Source: Pogona vitticeps (lineage: Eukaryota; Chordata; Lepidosauria; Squamata; Agamidae). From it: a stretch of DNA of 64,000 nucleotides. Numbering within the stretch: position 1 is the first letter of the stretch; every line of letters begins with the position of its first letter. The notes below the pieces were generated by a model. That model was not told where the DNA came from. It saw only the letters and a program-made list of their open reading frames with translations, and searched no databases. Both the position numbers and the translations under genes were made by a program. Below, piece by piece: positions 26,118 to 37,850 of this stretch. The DNA lies in assembly GCF_051106095.1 (NCBI RefSeq), contig NC_135786.1, positions 139,442,501-139,506,500 on the forward strand, given 5' to 3'.

Positions 26118-26740
26118 TAATTTGATTGAACGCACAATATTGCTAGCAACAGCATCCTTCTGGATATGAATACAGGACTGTGGCAGTTCTTGGACTAACA
26201 ACGTGGGCCTGCCTTGTGTTTTCTTGCATACAGCATAGAATCTGACAGTGGAATCCTATTTTTATTTCTGTTCCCATATTATGTAAGCAGATTATTTCCA
26301 ACATAGATCTACAACATTTGTCTTTACTGAAGCAATGTACTATATACGTGTATATTTTTTTAATGTGGTAAAACTGGGAGACTTATTTTTTTGTTCTTGG
26401 GATGAGAGTACGTGAATAAATACTCCTTCTGTATATTGGTCTTAAACATGGCAAATGGAGTAACTTTTTTTGACATAGGAATAAACCTTTGACTTTTTAG
26501 TACTTTTTATAATGATGGTATGCCAAAAAAAAAAAAAAAAAGGAAAGAGAAAGCATTTCCAGGAACTACAGTATTTTATAAGAGTCTGATCCCTACATAT
26601 TTTGTACTATTGGCCCTGCTGATTGGTAAGCAGGCTCTGTTTCCGTATCAAGGTCTCCCTGATTCTGTACTCATTATTCACCTGCAAACATGTGAATCAT
26701 TTGGCATTATATTCTACTTTAAAAATGCTGGTTGAATAAA
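26118..26740 (+). other. KCC 3' UTR with candidate poly(A) signals
   Basis: Non-coding sequence after the stop. AATAAA hexamers on the sense strand occur at 26415-26420, 26480-26485 and 26735-26740; any of them could end the transcript. A run of 18 A's at about 26524 is genomic. Confidence 0.5.
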
Positions 26741-28052
26741 AATCCTTTAATTTATCCTCTACTGAATTGAGAAGTAGTCAGTTTAATTACCTGTAGTGCC
26801 ACTTGTGACTTTACTTACTATCACCTCAGTTTCAGCTGTTGTGGTAGAACAAAGCTGAAAAGATTGGGGCTGTCTAAATGTTTCTTCTGCTCTTTACAAA
26901 TATCGCATACAGGTTTTGCCTTTCTGGTTTTGAAAGCTGAGTTACCCAACCCTTATATTTCAGGAGTGGCCAGAATTTTAAAAATCCAGTGAAAAAATAA
27001 ATATCTGAAAGTAACGAAAGTTCAGCTGCTGTAGCTGCATCAGCAGCAGCATTCATTTATTGGATCTGAATTCACCTGCTCCCTACCTGGCTGTAAAGAA
27101 CAAATGAAAGCAATTTTCTGGTGATCTGCTGCCATGTTTCAGGGCCCAGAATAGGGATATAATGAAAACACTACAATTCTTCTCATCCTTGATGAAAAAG
27201 AATGTCTCAACACATTAAGATACCATGCTGAAAAACTGGCAACTATAGCAAGATTTTTTTTATTATTATTATTAATTTTTTGCATAAGAAAGACTTGGCC
27301 TTTGTAGAAAATTTAAAAATCTTGTATTTGGCAGAAAATACTTTTTTTTTTTTTTTACAAAACAAACTCCAAAATAATGCAAAATATTCACAAAAATGCT
27401 CATCCTTTTGCTTGGCAGTGAGCTTTTTAAAAACAGTTTCTCATTTTCAAGTACAGAGTAAGGCTAAACGGCAGGCCTCATGGTATAACTGGAAAGGAAA
27501 TGCAAAAGGGGAATGGGAAAGAGCCCCAGGTACAGAACATGACATGGAAGGAGGAACAAGGGGGGAATTGCATAAGGAAACAAAATCAAGTAACTTCGAG
27601 ACTGTGTACAGTTTATAGAGCAACCAGGCAAAGTATTTTTCCTTAAATTTCTGTTCCACCATTCTTGAAAGAGACTTAGGTTTGCACACACATTTGTTCT
27701 GTGTATTCCCCTTCACAGATTTTAAAATACCATTAAGACTATGTTAAAAACAACTAAACATTTTTAACTGGCCTCATTTGGGTTACACTCCTCCTGAAGA
27801 ATTGGGTTTGCAGCTGGGGGGGGGACTCCTGGTCCCAGCCCTCTCTACGGAGGCACAAATACCTGCTGTGGCCAAGGGTGCCTTTTATTATTTTCAACTG
27901 ATGGTCCAGCTGTGCCCCACATGGATAAATGTCTAACAACCGTGGTTCATGCATTCGTAATCTCTTAACACAGCCTGCCCATGAAGTCAGTACAGAAACT
28001 TCAGCAGGTCACGGTGATAACAGACTGATTACAGGTACCGACAGATATGAAC
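26741..28052. other. Intergenic, nothing recognised
   Basis: AT-rich sequence with no recognisable gene. Overlapping open frames at 27280-27716 on both strands show no family I know. Confidence 0.4.
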
Positions 28053-28365
28053 TAGAGATGGGGGTATTCATACACAAATACGAATATCCCTGCATAGGTG
28101 GCATTAATGAGGGCCCAGCCCCATGGTCAGACGCGGACGCCGCGATTCTAGCAATGGATCTGCAGCGCGCGATCCACTCACCACTCTTTGACCTTGCAGC
28201 GAGGCTTGTCCTTCCGCCTCCTGCCAGAAGTGGCAAGTGGGTGACACACTACGGATCCATTGGTAGAATCATGCAATCCACGTCCGTGGTAGATTGGTGA
28301 ATGGACCCTTGTTAATGCCACCTGTGCGAGGATATTCGTATTCATATACGAATACCCCATCTCTG
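28053..28365. mobile_element. hAT MITE, AGAGATGGGGTATTCGTA termini
   Basis: The 313-base element has inverted ends (TAGAGATGGGGGTATTC at the left, CAGAGATGGGGTATTCG read from the right). An 8-base target duplication ATATGAAC stands at 28045-28052 and 28366-28373. The interior is GC-rich and partly self-complementary: ATGGATCTGCAGCGCGCGATCCACTC stands against GGATTGCATGATTC-type words. No transposase is encoded. Confidence 0.92.
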
Positions 28366-28384
28366 ATATGAACCCATATCCTCA

Positions 28385-28930
28385 GTCTTGGCACACCTTC
28401 ATTGGCTCTTTGTTAAGTTTCTGTGCTCAATGTAAGGTGTTCACCATAACCTATAGAGCCCTTAATCTTCTAGCACCTTGATGTTTGGTGGAACATCTCT
28501 CCCACAAAATAGCCACTCCTTTCACAGGGTCCTCACAGTCCTTGATAAGAACTGTAACACCCAAGGAAGCCAAGTAGCCAACACTAGGAACCAAGCATTC
28601 TGTGATGGCCCCTTTCCCTCTGGAACAAGCTTCCTATCGCTTTGCCAAGCATCATCCCCTTTAGAAAGTTAATTAAGACTTTAAAGCTGCCTTCTACTAG
28701 TGGTAAATATTGTCCTCAGATGCTCAAGTGGATTTTAATTTGTGGAATTCTGCTTAAAGGTAGGTTCATTGTTTTAGCTAATGATGAATTTATTGTACTT
28801 TGTTGCATTTTTATTGTATTTATTACACAGTGTTTTTTTATTGTATGATTGTATTGTATGTTGTGAACTGCCCATAGAGTGGTAATAGTAATAGGGCAGT
28901 GTAGACCTGGAAATAATAAATAATTTGTTG
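28385..28930 (+). mobile_element. L2/CR1-like LINE 3' end
   Basis: The plus strand reads WHTFIGSLLSFCAQCKVF then TITYRALNLLAP, the HWLPV.....FK.....YKALN.LAP motif of L2/CR1-group ORF2 C-termini. Remnants of the LWNKLP segment follow near 28630, then a 3' UTR with TTGTGAACTGCCCATAGAG and an AATAATAAATAA tail. It is 5'-truncated and decayed and lies immediately next to the hAT MITE. Confidence 0.7.
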
Positions 28931-30154
28931 ATATTAAAACCAATATTAAAAACAATTCTGAAAAAAATTGAAAAGAAAACATTTAAAAATCTCAAAATTT
29001 AATAAATATAGCATTTCTGAGACACCCCTCCCCATTTGTTAGTTGAAAGCCTGCCTAAAAAGGAAGGGTTTTTTGCCTGATAATGGAAAGACAAGAGGGA
29101 AAGGACCAACTTGTTTGGCTCCAAACTACACTGACTGTCTGGAACAATGGATGATGTGGAAGGTTTAAGAAATTACTACAAACATGAAAATAGCAGGGTT
29201 TTCTTCTCAATTGTTATAGAGAAATTATAACTGCATCTGAGGGTGAAAACTAACAGCTAAAGGAGCACTACTCCACTGTTAAGCAATACAGGATGAACCA
29301 CATGAATGGTGTAAAAGGCTAAAATTAGTTGCTACAACATACTTGGCTACAGTACTTATAAACTGCCTAGTATCTATTTCATGAAGTAGAACAGGGAGTG
29401 GCTGGGATGAGTTTTCTTCTGTGATTCTACTTCTGGGAATCTCCTGACTTGGCTGGATTAACTCAGGCTCACTGTCAGTTCTCCAACTTCCCTTGGGTAA
29501 TGAATGGTACAACCATTTCATTCCTCTGTCTCTCCTTTACTATACTATATATTCCCTGCAATATATTCTCAGAGTATTCCCTTTATTATACGTCTCCAGC
29601 AATTATTAGAAGGGGGCCCTTTTGGGTTGTTGGGAAAAAAGTAAAAGATGATCTCTAAAATCAATAAAATATTCCTAGAAAATGAAAATCGCTTGCAACA
29701 GACAGAAATTAGCTGTGATAAGAGTTAGTTGGGACAAAGAAGGTGCACTTGGAAATAGCACAGAACAGTGTTTCCCAACATTTTTGAGTCATGACTCCCT
29801 TTTATAATAGAAAACCTGTGATCCCCACCACTACATCTGCATAAAAAGTCATTTTTAATGGGGTAAAGAAACATGCCCCAATATAGGATTAAAAGAGTAA
29901 GTCCTGTGATTATTTAAATTAATCCAATCAGCTATGTATGGTGACCCACTGAGTGCCAACAGATAGCAAACTCTGATGGTCTTCCTGGGAATTCATGTAC
30001 CTTAGAGCTAGAAAGCTTCCAGAAATCTTGACAACTCAACTGCTCGGCTTTACAAGAGAGGCGCAACAATACTCTTAGTTTCTGCAATGCAAACAAAGGA
30101 GAGACATGCATCCATCATCATTAGCCTGCTCCCCACCTGCATAGAACCTGCATA
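28931..30154. other. Intergenic with scattered decayed repeats
   Basis: AAAGCCTGCCTAAAAAGGAAGG near 29046 resembles LINE-derived sequence. CAGTGTTTCCCAACATTTTTG at 29769 resembles one end of a hAT element (CAGTGTTTCCCAACC type), but no partner end or target duplication could be assigned. No gene seen. Confidence 0.35.
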
Positions 30155-30775
30155 CAGTTGTGCCTCAACTTACGAATGTCCCAACTTACAACCATTTTGA
30201 GTTACGACCAGCTCCGGCTGCAAAATTTTGCTTCGATTTGCCAGAGCTTCGAATTACGACTGGAAAAAAAGTGGGGGGAAAGGCGGGGAATTCAAATTGC
30301 TAACCGTTGGTGGCGAAGAGGCTGCTTCTTTGTAGCTCTTTCGTCCCAATGGTTAGAGAGTGTGTATTGGAGGAGGTGTGGGACTGCCTGGTGCTGCTTT
30401 CTGCTTCTGAGTAAGTAAATTCACAGGGTTTTTCAGGGTGGGTTTGTGCTGGGGGGGTTATGTTTCTATGCTGTGATGTTTTGTGTGTGTTTGTTTTTTT
30501 AAAGACCCAGCACCTTCCAATGGGGCTTGCTCTCTTGCTTATTTGTGGGGGTTTTTTTTTAAAGCCCTAGCACCTTCCAATGGGGCTTGCTGGGTTTTTT
30601 TTTTGTTTTTGTTTTTGGTGTGTGGGGTTTTTTTTGTAATTTTTTTTTGGGGGGGGGGCAGAACGTATAAATCACATTCCAATGCATTCCTATGGGAAAT
30701 GGTGCTTCAACTTATGACCATTTCGAGTTACGTCCATCTTCTGGAACAGATTGTGGTCAAGTCGAGGCACCACTG
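30155..30775. mobile_element. Tigger-like (pogo/mariner) MITE
   Basis: The termini CAGTTGTGCCTCAACTTACGA and its counterpart GTCAAGTCGAGGCACCACTG are inverted repeats flanked on both sides by TA, the target used by pogo/Tigger elements. The interior shares long blocks with the copies at 50190-51179 and 59367-60224 (GGTGCTGCTTT, GGGGGGGTTATGTTTC, CCATTGAAATG-type words). Poly-T and poly-G runs occupy its inner right half. No transposase frame is present. Confidence 0.85.
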
Positions 30776-32618
30776 TATTTGCATGCAGTTCCTGGTTGTG
30801 TATGACTGCTGTGGAAGTATTAGAAGACCAAGGCCATATTAAATTTATGTCATCGAATGCAGGACTAACTTAGACAAGTGATACCTGCAATAAAATGTCT
30901 GTTCAACTCTACAACTCCAATCAATACTATTTTATGGTCAATTTTCATCTGGTTTCTTTGAAGCTCTATCCTTTTTGCCATCGTCATTGTCATCTTATTT
31001 TTTGCTCCTCACTCTTTATATACAAGTTCTAACTCGGGACTGCACCCCCAAACGTCCCCTGTACCTGTGTTCTGGGTCTGAGACATACTGTTTTGCCCAC
31101 ATAAAAATCTATACTCAGGAAATAAGAGCACTATTAGTGTACAAACGTGGTTGGGGAGAGCAGGATCAAGGTTAAACAGTAATTATCTGTCATGATGGAG
31201 AAAGACAGGAGTTTTCACTTTCAAAGGCAGTGTACACGTGGTGGTGGAGATGTTAAACGCCAACAGTGAAGATGTTTGCAGCTCCTCCTAGGAAGCAGTT
31301 AGCTAGCCTTTGCTGGAAAAAGGACTTCCAATTACCTTTAGGGGACTCTGATCTACTTACCCACTGAACAGACTTCCGTGTCCTTAAAACATGCCCCTGT
31401 GCCACCTGTGGTGGTTACAAATGAGAGAGGGTGATCCAAAGGAGACTGTGGGGCACTCAGAACACTTTCCACCACCCAGTGTCCATCCCAACCTCCCTCT
31501 GGTCCCCCTCACCAGTAGGTCAATGTTTGTGTTCAAATGGTTTATGCTTCCTCACCAGACCTGTCAAGAGTATGGCACGGCACAGTACACTTCATCAGAA
31601 GCCTCCTCCTCCTCAGAGTCAATGTTCACCCCAAGTCACAAGTTCTCCCAATAAAGGCCTTTGCAGGCTGGGCCACACTTGTGCCTGGAAAATTCAAATA
31701 TAGCACCACACATCATTGCATCACGGTGTAAGAGCTCTCCTATGCTGCCCCACCTTCCTGCTGCTTGACTGGTGAAGAGAGGTGCCTCCCCAAATTCCCA
31801 TTGGCAAAGGCAACAGGCGGAAGCTTCACACATCAAAGAAGGCTGCAAGCTTTTTCTGTGGTGCCCCAGGCTCTTTCGAGTAGACAAATGAGTTGTTGTT
31901 TTGTCCTTCCTCTACAATACAATATCCATTCCCCCATTTCTTTCTTCCACAACATGGTATTCCACCCACGCCCATCTCCAGGGTGGCCTTGCTATTGACT
32001 CCTGTGATGGTGCTGTAGACACTGAGGTAAGATGGCAACCCCCGAAATAAACACTTTGTTGACCCCCCCTTGGTGGTCGTGGCCCCCAGGTTGGGAAGCT
32101 GTGGCGTAGAAGAATTCATATCCGCTGCTTTGGTGTATAAGCACCCTAATCTTAGGTAGTGTAAATTTTGAGGGAAAGTTGAAGCTGTAAGAAGCACCCG
32201 AAGATTTTGGTAATGTTTGGTTTGATTTTTAAAAGAAATATAGAAAATATAGGAAAGTTGTGTTGTGGAAACATAGGTCTATATATCACTAGATTCTATT
32301 CATATTCAGTTTCAGAAATTCACTGGATTGATTCTAGACTGGGTCATACTGAGAGCAGGTTCATTGGAATCCAGATATTATTTAAGACTTCTTGTTTTTA
32401 TGTGCTGTCAAGGTCCCTCTAATATATAGAGTTTTTAAGCAACATGAAACACTGAAGGAGTAGTTTACCTCAGGCACACATTTCCAGTGAGGTTTCATGT
32501 CCTGAGTGTGGATTTGTACCCAAGCCTACATAAAATAATACTGCTTACTTTGCTAATGTACGGAGAAAAGTTAAGTCCCACTGAGTTTATGTTAGAGTGC
32601 ATAGAGGACTGGAGACTT
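30776..32618. other. Intergenic, nothing firm
   Basis: Several open frames of 80-123 codons overlap on both strands (31391-32197) but match nothing I know. GGCCCCCAGGTTGGGAAGCTGTGG near 32082-32105 looks like an old hAT terminus. No gene is called. Confidence 0.35.
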
Positions 32619-32635
32619 AAAATATTAATTTATTT

Positions 32636-34070
32636 AAGAACTGGATCGCCTGACAACTAAATTTATATGGAATACTAAGAAACCAAGAATAAAACTTAGG
32701 CTATTACAGGATTTGAAAGAAAGGGGTGGTGTAGGGCTCCCAAATTGGTTATTATACTATAAGGCGTGTGCAATGACATGGATAAAAGAATGGATAACCC
32801 TGGTAAATCAAAGATTATTGAAATTAGAGGGGTATGATTGAAGTATGGGGTGGCACGCATATGTGTGGTATGGGAAAGATAAGGAACAATCTCATTTTAC
32901 GGAACATATTGTAAGGAAAGCTTTGGGTCTAGTCTGGTATAAATTTCGAGCACAAACATACAAAAAAATCCCACTATGGGTAGCCCCCATAGAGGCATTT
33001 TCGATGAAAGTGATGAATCAGAAAGGGATGTTGTTAAATTACAAAGAATTGCTTAATAGAGAACAAAAGCTAAAAAGCAAACAAGAATTAGAGGAACTAG
33101 GGGTGGCAACAGACTGGTGGTCGCTGAACAAACTAGAATCAAGATACAGAAAAGATAGAATTTTGGGCTTTTTTGAAGGTGAAGTACAGGTAGATAAACT
33201 CTGGATCCACTCTGATGAGAAAATAATAAAGAAAATGTATACATATCTATTGGAATATGAAATGGAGGATGAGAGGGTGAAGGAGACAATGGTAAGATGG
33301 GCAAGGGATTTTGGTTATAATATTGACATTGATCACTGGACAATGATGTGGAAAGACTGTTATAAAATGATTAAGCCAGTTAATTTAAGAGAAAATACCC
33401 TCAAAATGTTTTATAGATGGCATCACACTCCCATAAAGCTGGCAAAAATGTCAGAAGGAAGCAGCAATATCTGCTGGAAATGTAAAAAAAAAAGGGATCT
33501 TATTACCATATGTGGTGGTCATGTGAAAAAGCGAGGGCCTACTGCTCACAGTTGTGGGATATGATACAGGGAATTATTCAAAGGAAACTAAATTTTAAAC
33601 CTGAAATAGCTTTGTTAAGCATTATGCCAGAGATTACTGATAAGAAAGTTAAATATTGCTTGATGTATATATTGATAGCAGCTAGAACTCTCTGGGCCCA
33701 AAAATGGAAAAGTGAGGAGGTACCTACAATGGAGGAATACCTGAAGAAGCTGTTGGACATTATAGAACTGGACACACTATCAGAAGCACTACGAGATCAA
33801 CCAAGAGACTATGCAAAACAAAGCTGGAACTTAATATATGTTTGGGCCCAGGGTCAGATATGAAGATAGGATAATGTGGTTGGTGAACTGTGTTGGTTTT
33901 TTTTTTTCTTTTTCTTCGTATTTTTTGTTTTTCCCTCAGCTGTGTTTGTTTATGTTTTAATGCTCTCTGAAATTTGGGAAAGTTGATCTATATCGAGGTC
34001 TGAACCCTTGTCCTCAAAGGGGGGAGGGTGTGGGGTAGTTTGTAATCCAAATTAATAATAATAATAATAA
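32636..34070 (+). mobile_element. L1 LINE 3' end with 17-bp target duplication
   Basis: The plus strand encodes the C-terminal part of L1 ORF2: KFIWNTKKPRIKLRLLQDLK, ERGGVGLPNWLLYYKACA, TWIKEWI, then GWHAYVWYGKDK. The cysteine-rich ICWKCKK and HMWWSCEKARA motif follows, ending near 33860. Only two clear lesions are seen in this 1.2 kb of coding sequence: one in-frame TGA at 32839-32841 and one frame shift in the A-run near 33485-33494. The 3' UTR ends in an AATAAT repeat. The word AAAATATTAATTTATTT flanks the copy (32619-32635 and 34071-34087). It is strongly 5'-truncated. Confidence 0.93.
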
Positions 34071-34087
34071 AAAATATTAATTTATTT

Positions 34088-36572
34088 CATTTATTTTTAG
34101 TTAATAAATGAAATAAACAAATTAAAGCCAAGATCTTTTTGTGCTGCCTTTGGACAGAAAGGCCTCTAACACAGTTCTGCTGCCTGGAGAGATTGTGAGG
34201 ATTGAGAACGCCCAATGTCTGCCCGCACAATAAGAGTCTTGATGCCTCCTTGCACAAGTGTCAAAAATGTCAAGCAGCTTATGCTGCAATATTGTCGGAT
34301 AAACAGTTTTCAACTCGATAAGACCCTGGCTATTGATTTCATGTTCATTCAGACATTTTCATTTGTTTAAAATATATCCACTGACTAGGCTGCAAGGTGA
34401 CACAAAGAAAAGGGTTAAAATACAGGCACAGTGGGGACCAAACTTACCAAGTCTTGATTTGACAGTGCAGAAACAAATGAAGCTGTTGTTTTCAAAGGGT
34501 AGCATTTAGAAATAACCTTCCATGTAACAACAGTTGCTGTCCTCTTGCTGCACATTCTCAAAAGGCACACACAGACAACACAGAGAAGATAGTGTGCCCA
34601 GTCTGCCCTGAGCCTGTTTGATACTCTGAGTAGGTCTATCTGATGGTTTAATACTTGCCTAGAAATGATCCACAGATTTGAATTAATGCAGGGGGGGGAA
34701 GAGCTTAGATTTTGTTATTTGTTCATCCACATGGGTATGTCTTCCAATGTATAATCATCAGATGAGTTCAAAGGCACAGGGCTGTCATATGAAGAAACAT
34801 AACAGACTAGTTGCAATGTCACTGCAGATGTTAAACATTTACAACCATGTTTTAATGAGCGTCTTCATATCAGAGCTACATTGATATCAGCCTGGTCAGT
34901 TTCACGTGGGGGGATTACTGGATATTTATGGAATGGAGACACATGGATAGTGTCAATTGTGTGCAGAAGAATTAACTGGTGGGATGAGGAGATGTGGAAG
35001 TTGATTACTGCTAGCAATTCACATAAATGTGGGTTGAGAATATGTGGAAGTTGATTACTTCTGGCATTTTGCATTAATGTAATGGCTCACAAGTTTTTAT
35101 CACAGTATGAAAGAAGAACTAGCAATTGTCTCATCCCCTGTCATTAAGTCTATTGTGTCTCTGGTCTATTTTTACAACTTTGTAGTGATTGTTGCGGTCC
35201 ACTCATTACGGATGTTCTAATTACTTATTGATTGCCCTTAATGTATTTTACAATTGAAGTCATACCCATGCTCTAGATAACTATGAATAGTTTGAAAGTT
35301 GTCCTCCTAAGTGACCTTAATAGGATGCTTTGAAGCACATCGCTTCGCCATCAGGAACTTGGTAAATCTCTTGTCTTGGAAAGAGTGGGATTGTGGGGAT
35401 AGCTATTATAAGTCCTTTTTAAAAAAAATCTAAATTCCTCAGATGGGAATGGCTCTTTCACTATAAATTGTTTCTAGGTACCTTTTGAGCATGTAAAATG
35501 CTCTGCCATCTATGCTATGCCTTTAGAAAAGTTTCCATAGGAAACTGCGTCTGTGGGTGAAGCTATGAGAATCATCTACCAAGAGCTAGGGACTTGAACA
35601 CCCAAGGAAAGAGTCAGTCTCCAAATACCGCCCAGTCTGTTCACTGCCTGTTTGAAAAGGAAGGATGCAGAAAATGGCTCAAGAAGCATGCTAATGAGCA
35701 ACATGTATGAACCAGCTGAGATTAATTTATCTCAATAAAATGGAAATAAATCCTCTTATCCAGTCCAATGCCACTCTGGCTTTGCTTGCAAGACACCACT
35801 TTGTGGAGCATCCACTACTCCAGTTGGACAACTACCAACTACTAATTTGGAATGATGCATTCAGTACTTTCTTGCAGGTATTACTGAAGAAGCAAGGGTT
35901 GCCTATGCAGCACTATATGAACCTGAATCTCCTTTTAAACCTTATTTTTTAAAATTTTTTTGCAGATTTTACATAAAAACAAAATTAAAAAAGAAAAAAA
36001 CCAGAGCAAATATGGTGAATACAGTAGTTTTAGTACTCCACCATTATAAATTTACAATACAGTTCTGCTACATATGTGTGTACCAGCATATACATGCATG
36101 TATACAGTCATGAACCTGAATCATAGCTGCAGAATGATAAATGGCTGAGGTGACAAAATTTTGCCCTACTGTGGAATATGGTAATAGTTTCATGTTTTTT
36201 CCTAATATTTCTCATGTGTTTTAAATACTGCTTATTTTTTGTAGATTTAACACAAAAAACAAAATGAAAGAGCGCAATCTGCTATTTGATGTGCTAAGTT
36301 ACTACACACGTGGGAAGTATTCAGTGGGAAGAGGCCCATATTGAAGTAGTACAACCTAAAATTCTATTGCCTTGTTCAGTGCGATACAGCTTTCAGCCTC
36401 ATAACTGGGTGACTTCGTAAACCCAAGAGCCAACACAGCTGTGATCTTCCGCCACGGATACTGGCTTGCTTTCCTTCATAGAGTCCCAACATTCAGAGAA
36501 GCAGAGGCAGGGTGATATTCCAGTAAGGGATCATTCAATTATTTTTACTTATTTTGAATATTTATACATAAC
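34088..36572. other. Intergenic, no gene recognised
   Basis: AT-rich, low in recognisable repeats. Two similar T/A-rich words followed by CAGATTT/TAGATTT and ACAAAAAACAAAAT-like stretches (about 35945 and 36240) may be a decayed duplication. Confidence 0.35.
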
Positions 36573-37316
36573 TGTAGCCAACTGCTTTGGCTCAGGTAGA
36601 AGATTATTTGCATGTACCAATGAGAGTGGTTGGGAGGTGGAGAAAGAGAAACTAGAAGGGAGGGGTGAGTCAAAGTCTAGGAAGTTCAGTCGGAGACAGA
36701 GTTTTGGAGGGGAAGGAGTTTGGGGGTTTGAGGCAGAGAGAGTGTTTAAGGAGTGATTAGTCAGCATGTGACCTGTATTAATTAAGATAGAAGAGGTTAC
36801 AGTGGACCCTTGACTTACAGACGGATCGACTTACAGACTTTTCGAGTTACAGATTTCTCTGGCCACAAAATTTAGGTTCGACTTGCAGCCTGAGAATTGA
36901 CCTACAGACCAGAAAAAAACCAAAATGGAACAAAAATGGAACAAAAACGGCCGGTTACGGGATTAATCGGTTTTCAATGCATTGTAGGTCAATGGAGACT
37001 TGACCTACAGACTTTCTGACCTGCAGCCACCGTTCCAATACGGATTAATTCCGTAAGTAGAGGGTCCACTGTAAAGTAAAATACAGAAGCTTTGTGTAAT
37101 TTTAAGAATCTGCTTAAGAATTATTCCTGAAACAACCTGCAATCAATAAACCTGTTTCTGTTTAAAAGTTCAGTACTGAATGGACCTCAGTCTTTCATAG
37201 GAGATATAGGTTGATAAAGAGATCAATTGGTGGCAGTGTGTTAAAGGGCGTGTTGTGATACTCGGGTGAGCCCTGTGTTTGGTGAAACAAGCAGGGGCCA
37301 CAGGGTAAATGTCACA
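36573..37316 (+). repeat. Possible second solo Gypsy-type LTR, interrupted by a MITE
   Basis: Organisation parallels the LTRs at 3093 and 6123: a TG start, a purine-rich middle (about 36630-36760), AATAAACCTG near 37147, a GGTGGCAGTGTG block near 37230, and a TGTCACA end. The flanking pentamers are ATAAC and GTAAC, differing at one base. The Tigger-like MITE at 36800-37071 sits inside it. Sequence identity to the other LTRs is low outside these landmarks, so it would be a different and older family. Confidence 0.45.
36800..37071. mobile_element. Tigger-like MITE (CAGTGGACCCTTGACTTAC)
   Basis: A 272-base element with inverted ends CAGTGGACCCTTGACTTAC and GTAAGTAGAGGGTCCACTG between two TA dinucleotides. 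The interior repeats GACTTACAGAC words and contains no coding frame. Confidence 0.9.
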
Positions 37317-37352
37317 GTAACCTTTCACATTTTTTTCAATATCCAAGGTAGC

Positions 37353-37672
37353 TTAGGTAAAGGTAAAGGTTCCCCTTGACAATTTTTGTCCAGTCGTGTC
37401 CGACTCTAGGGGGCGGCGCTCATCCCGCTCTTCAAGCCATAGAGCCAGCGTTTGTCCGAAGACAATCTTTCCGTGGTCACATGGCCAGTGTGATTTAGAC
37501 ACGGAACGCTGTTTACCTTCCCACCGAGATGGTACCTATTTATCTACTTGCATTTGCATGCTTTCGAACCGCTAGGTTGGCGGGAGCTGGGACAAGCAAC
37601 GGGCGCTCACTCCGTCGCGTGGATTCGATCTTACGATTGCTTGGTCTTCTGACCCTGCAGCACAGGCTTCTG
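37353..37672 (-). mobile_element. Sauria-type SINE
   Basis: On the minus strand the tRNA-like head (CGCAGAAGCCTGTGCTGCAG, then GATCGAATCC) is followed by the CAGCTCCCGCCAACCTAGCG, TCGAAAGCATGCAAATGC and GGAAGGTAAACAGCGTTCCG blocks. It ends with GTCAAGGGGAACCTTTACC and a repeated ACCTTT tail. The same arrangement occurs at 47503-47849. Confidence 0.88.
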
Positions 37673-37850
37673 CGATGGAAATATATTCACAAAGGCTTTC
37701 ACGGCTGGGATCTAATGGTTGTTGTGGGTTTTTCAGGCTCTTTGGCTGTGTTCTGAAGTTTGGTCTTCCTGATGTTTCGCCAATCTCTGTGGCTGGCATC
37801 TTCACAGGACAGCACTCTGTGCACTGGTGTAGTTGGCTCTCCCAAGCCTG
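37673..37850 (-). mobile_element. Possible Penelope-like element end with hammerhead-like motif
   Basis: On the minus strand GAAGATGCCAGCCACAGAG, ATTGGCGAAACATCAGGAAG and AACACAGCCAAAGAGCC, then CCTGAAAAACCCACAACAACC, form a block I recall as a common lizard repeat that I believe belongs to Penelope-like retroelements. Its middle can be read as a hammerhead ribozyme core: a CUGANGA-like stretch, a GCCA/TGGC stem, then GAAAC. In this copy the expected first C of the core appears to be G. Family assignment is from memory and unverified. Confidence 0.4.

Noticed and set aside
31391-32197. Several 80-123 codon frames in the 31-32 kb region as a gene
   Set aside because: Overlapping on both strands, no motif recognised, no splice structure evident, and repeat-like ends nearby.
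36466-36756. 96-codon plus-strand frame
   Set aside because: It falls mostly in the purine-rich part of the possible solo LTR; composition explains it.
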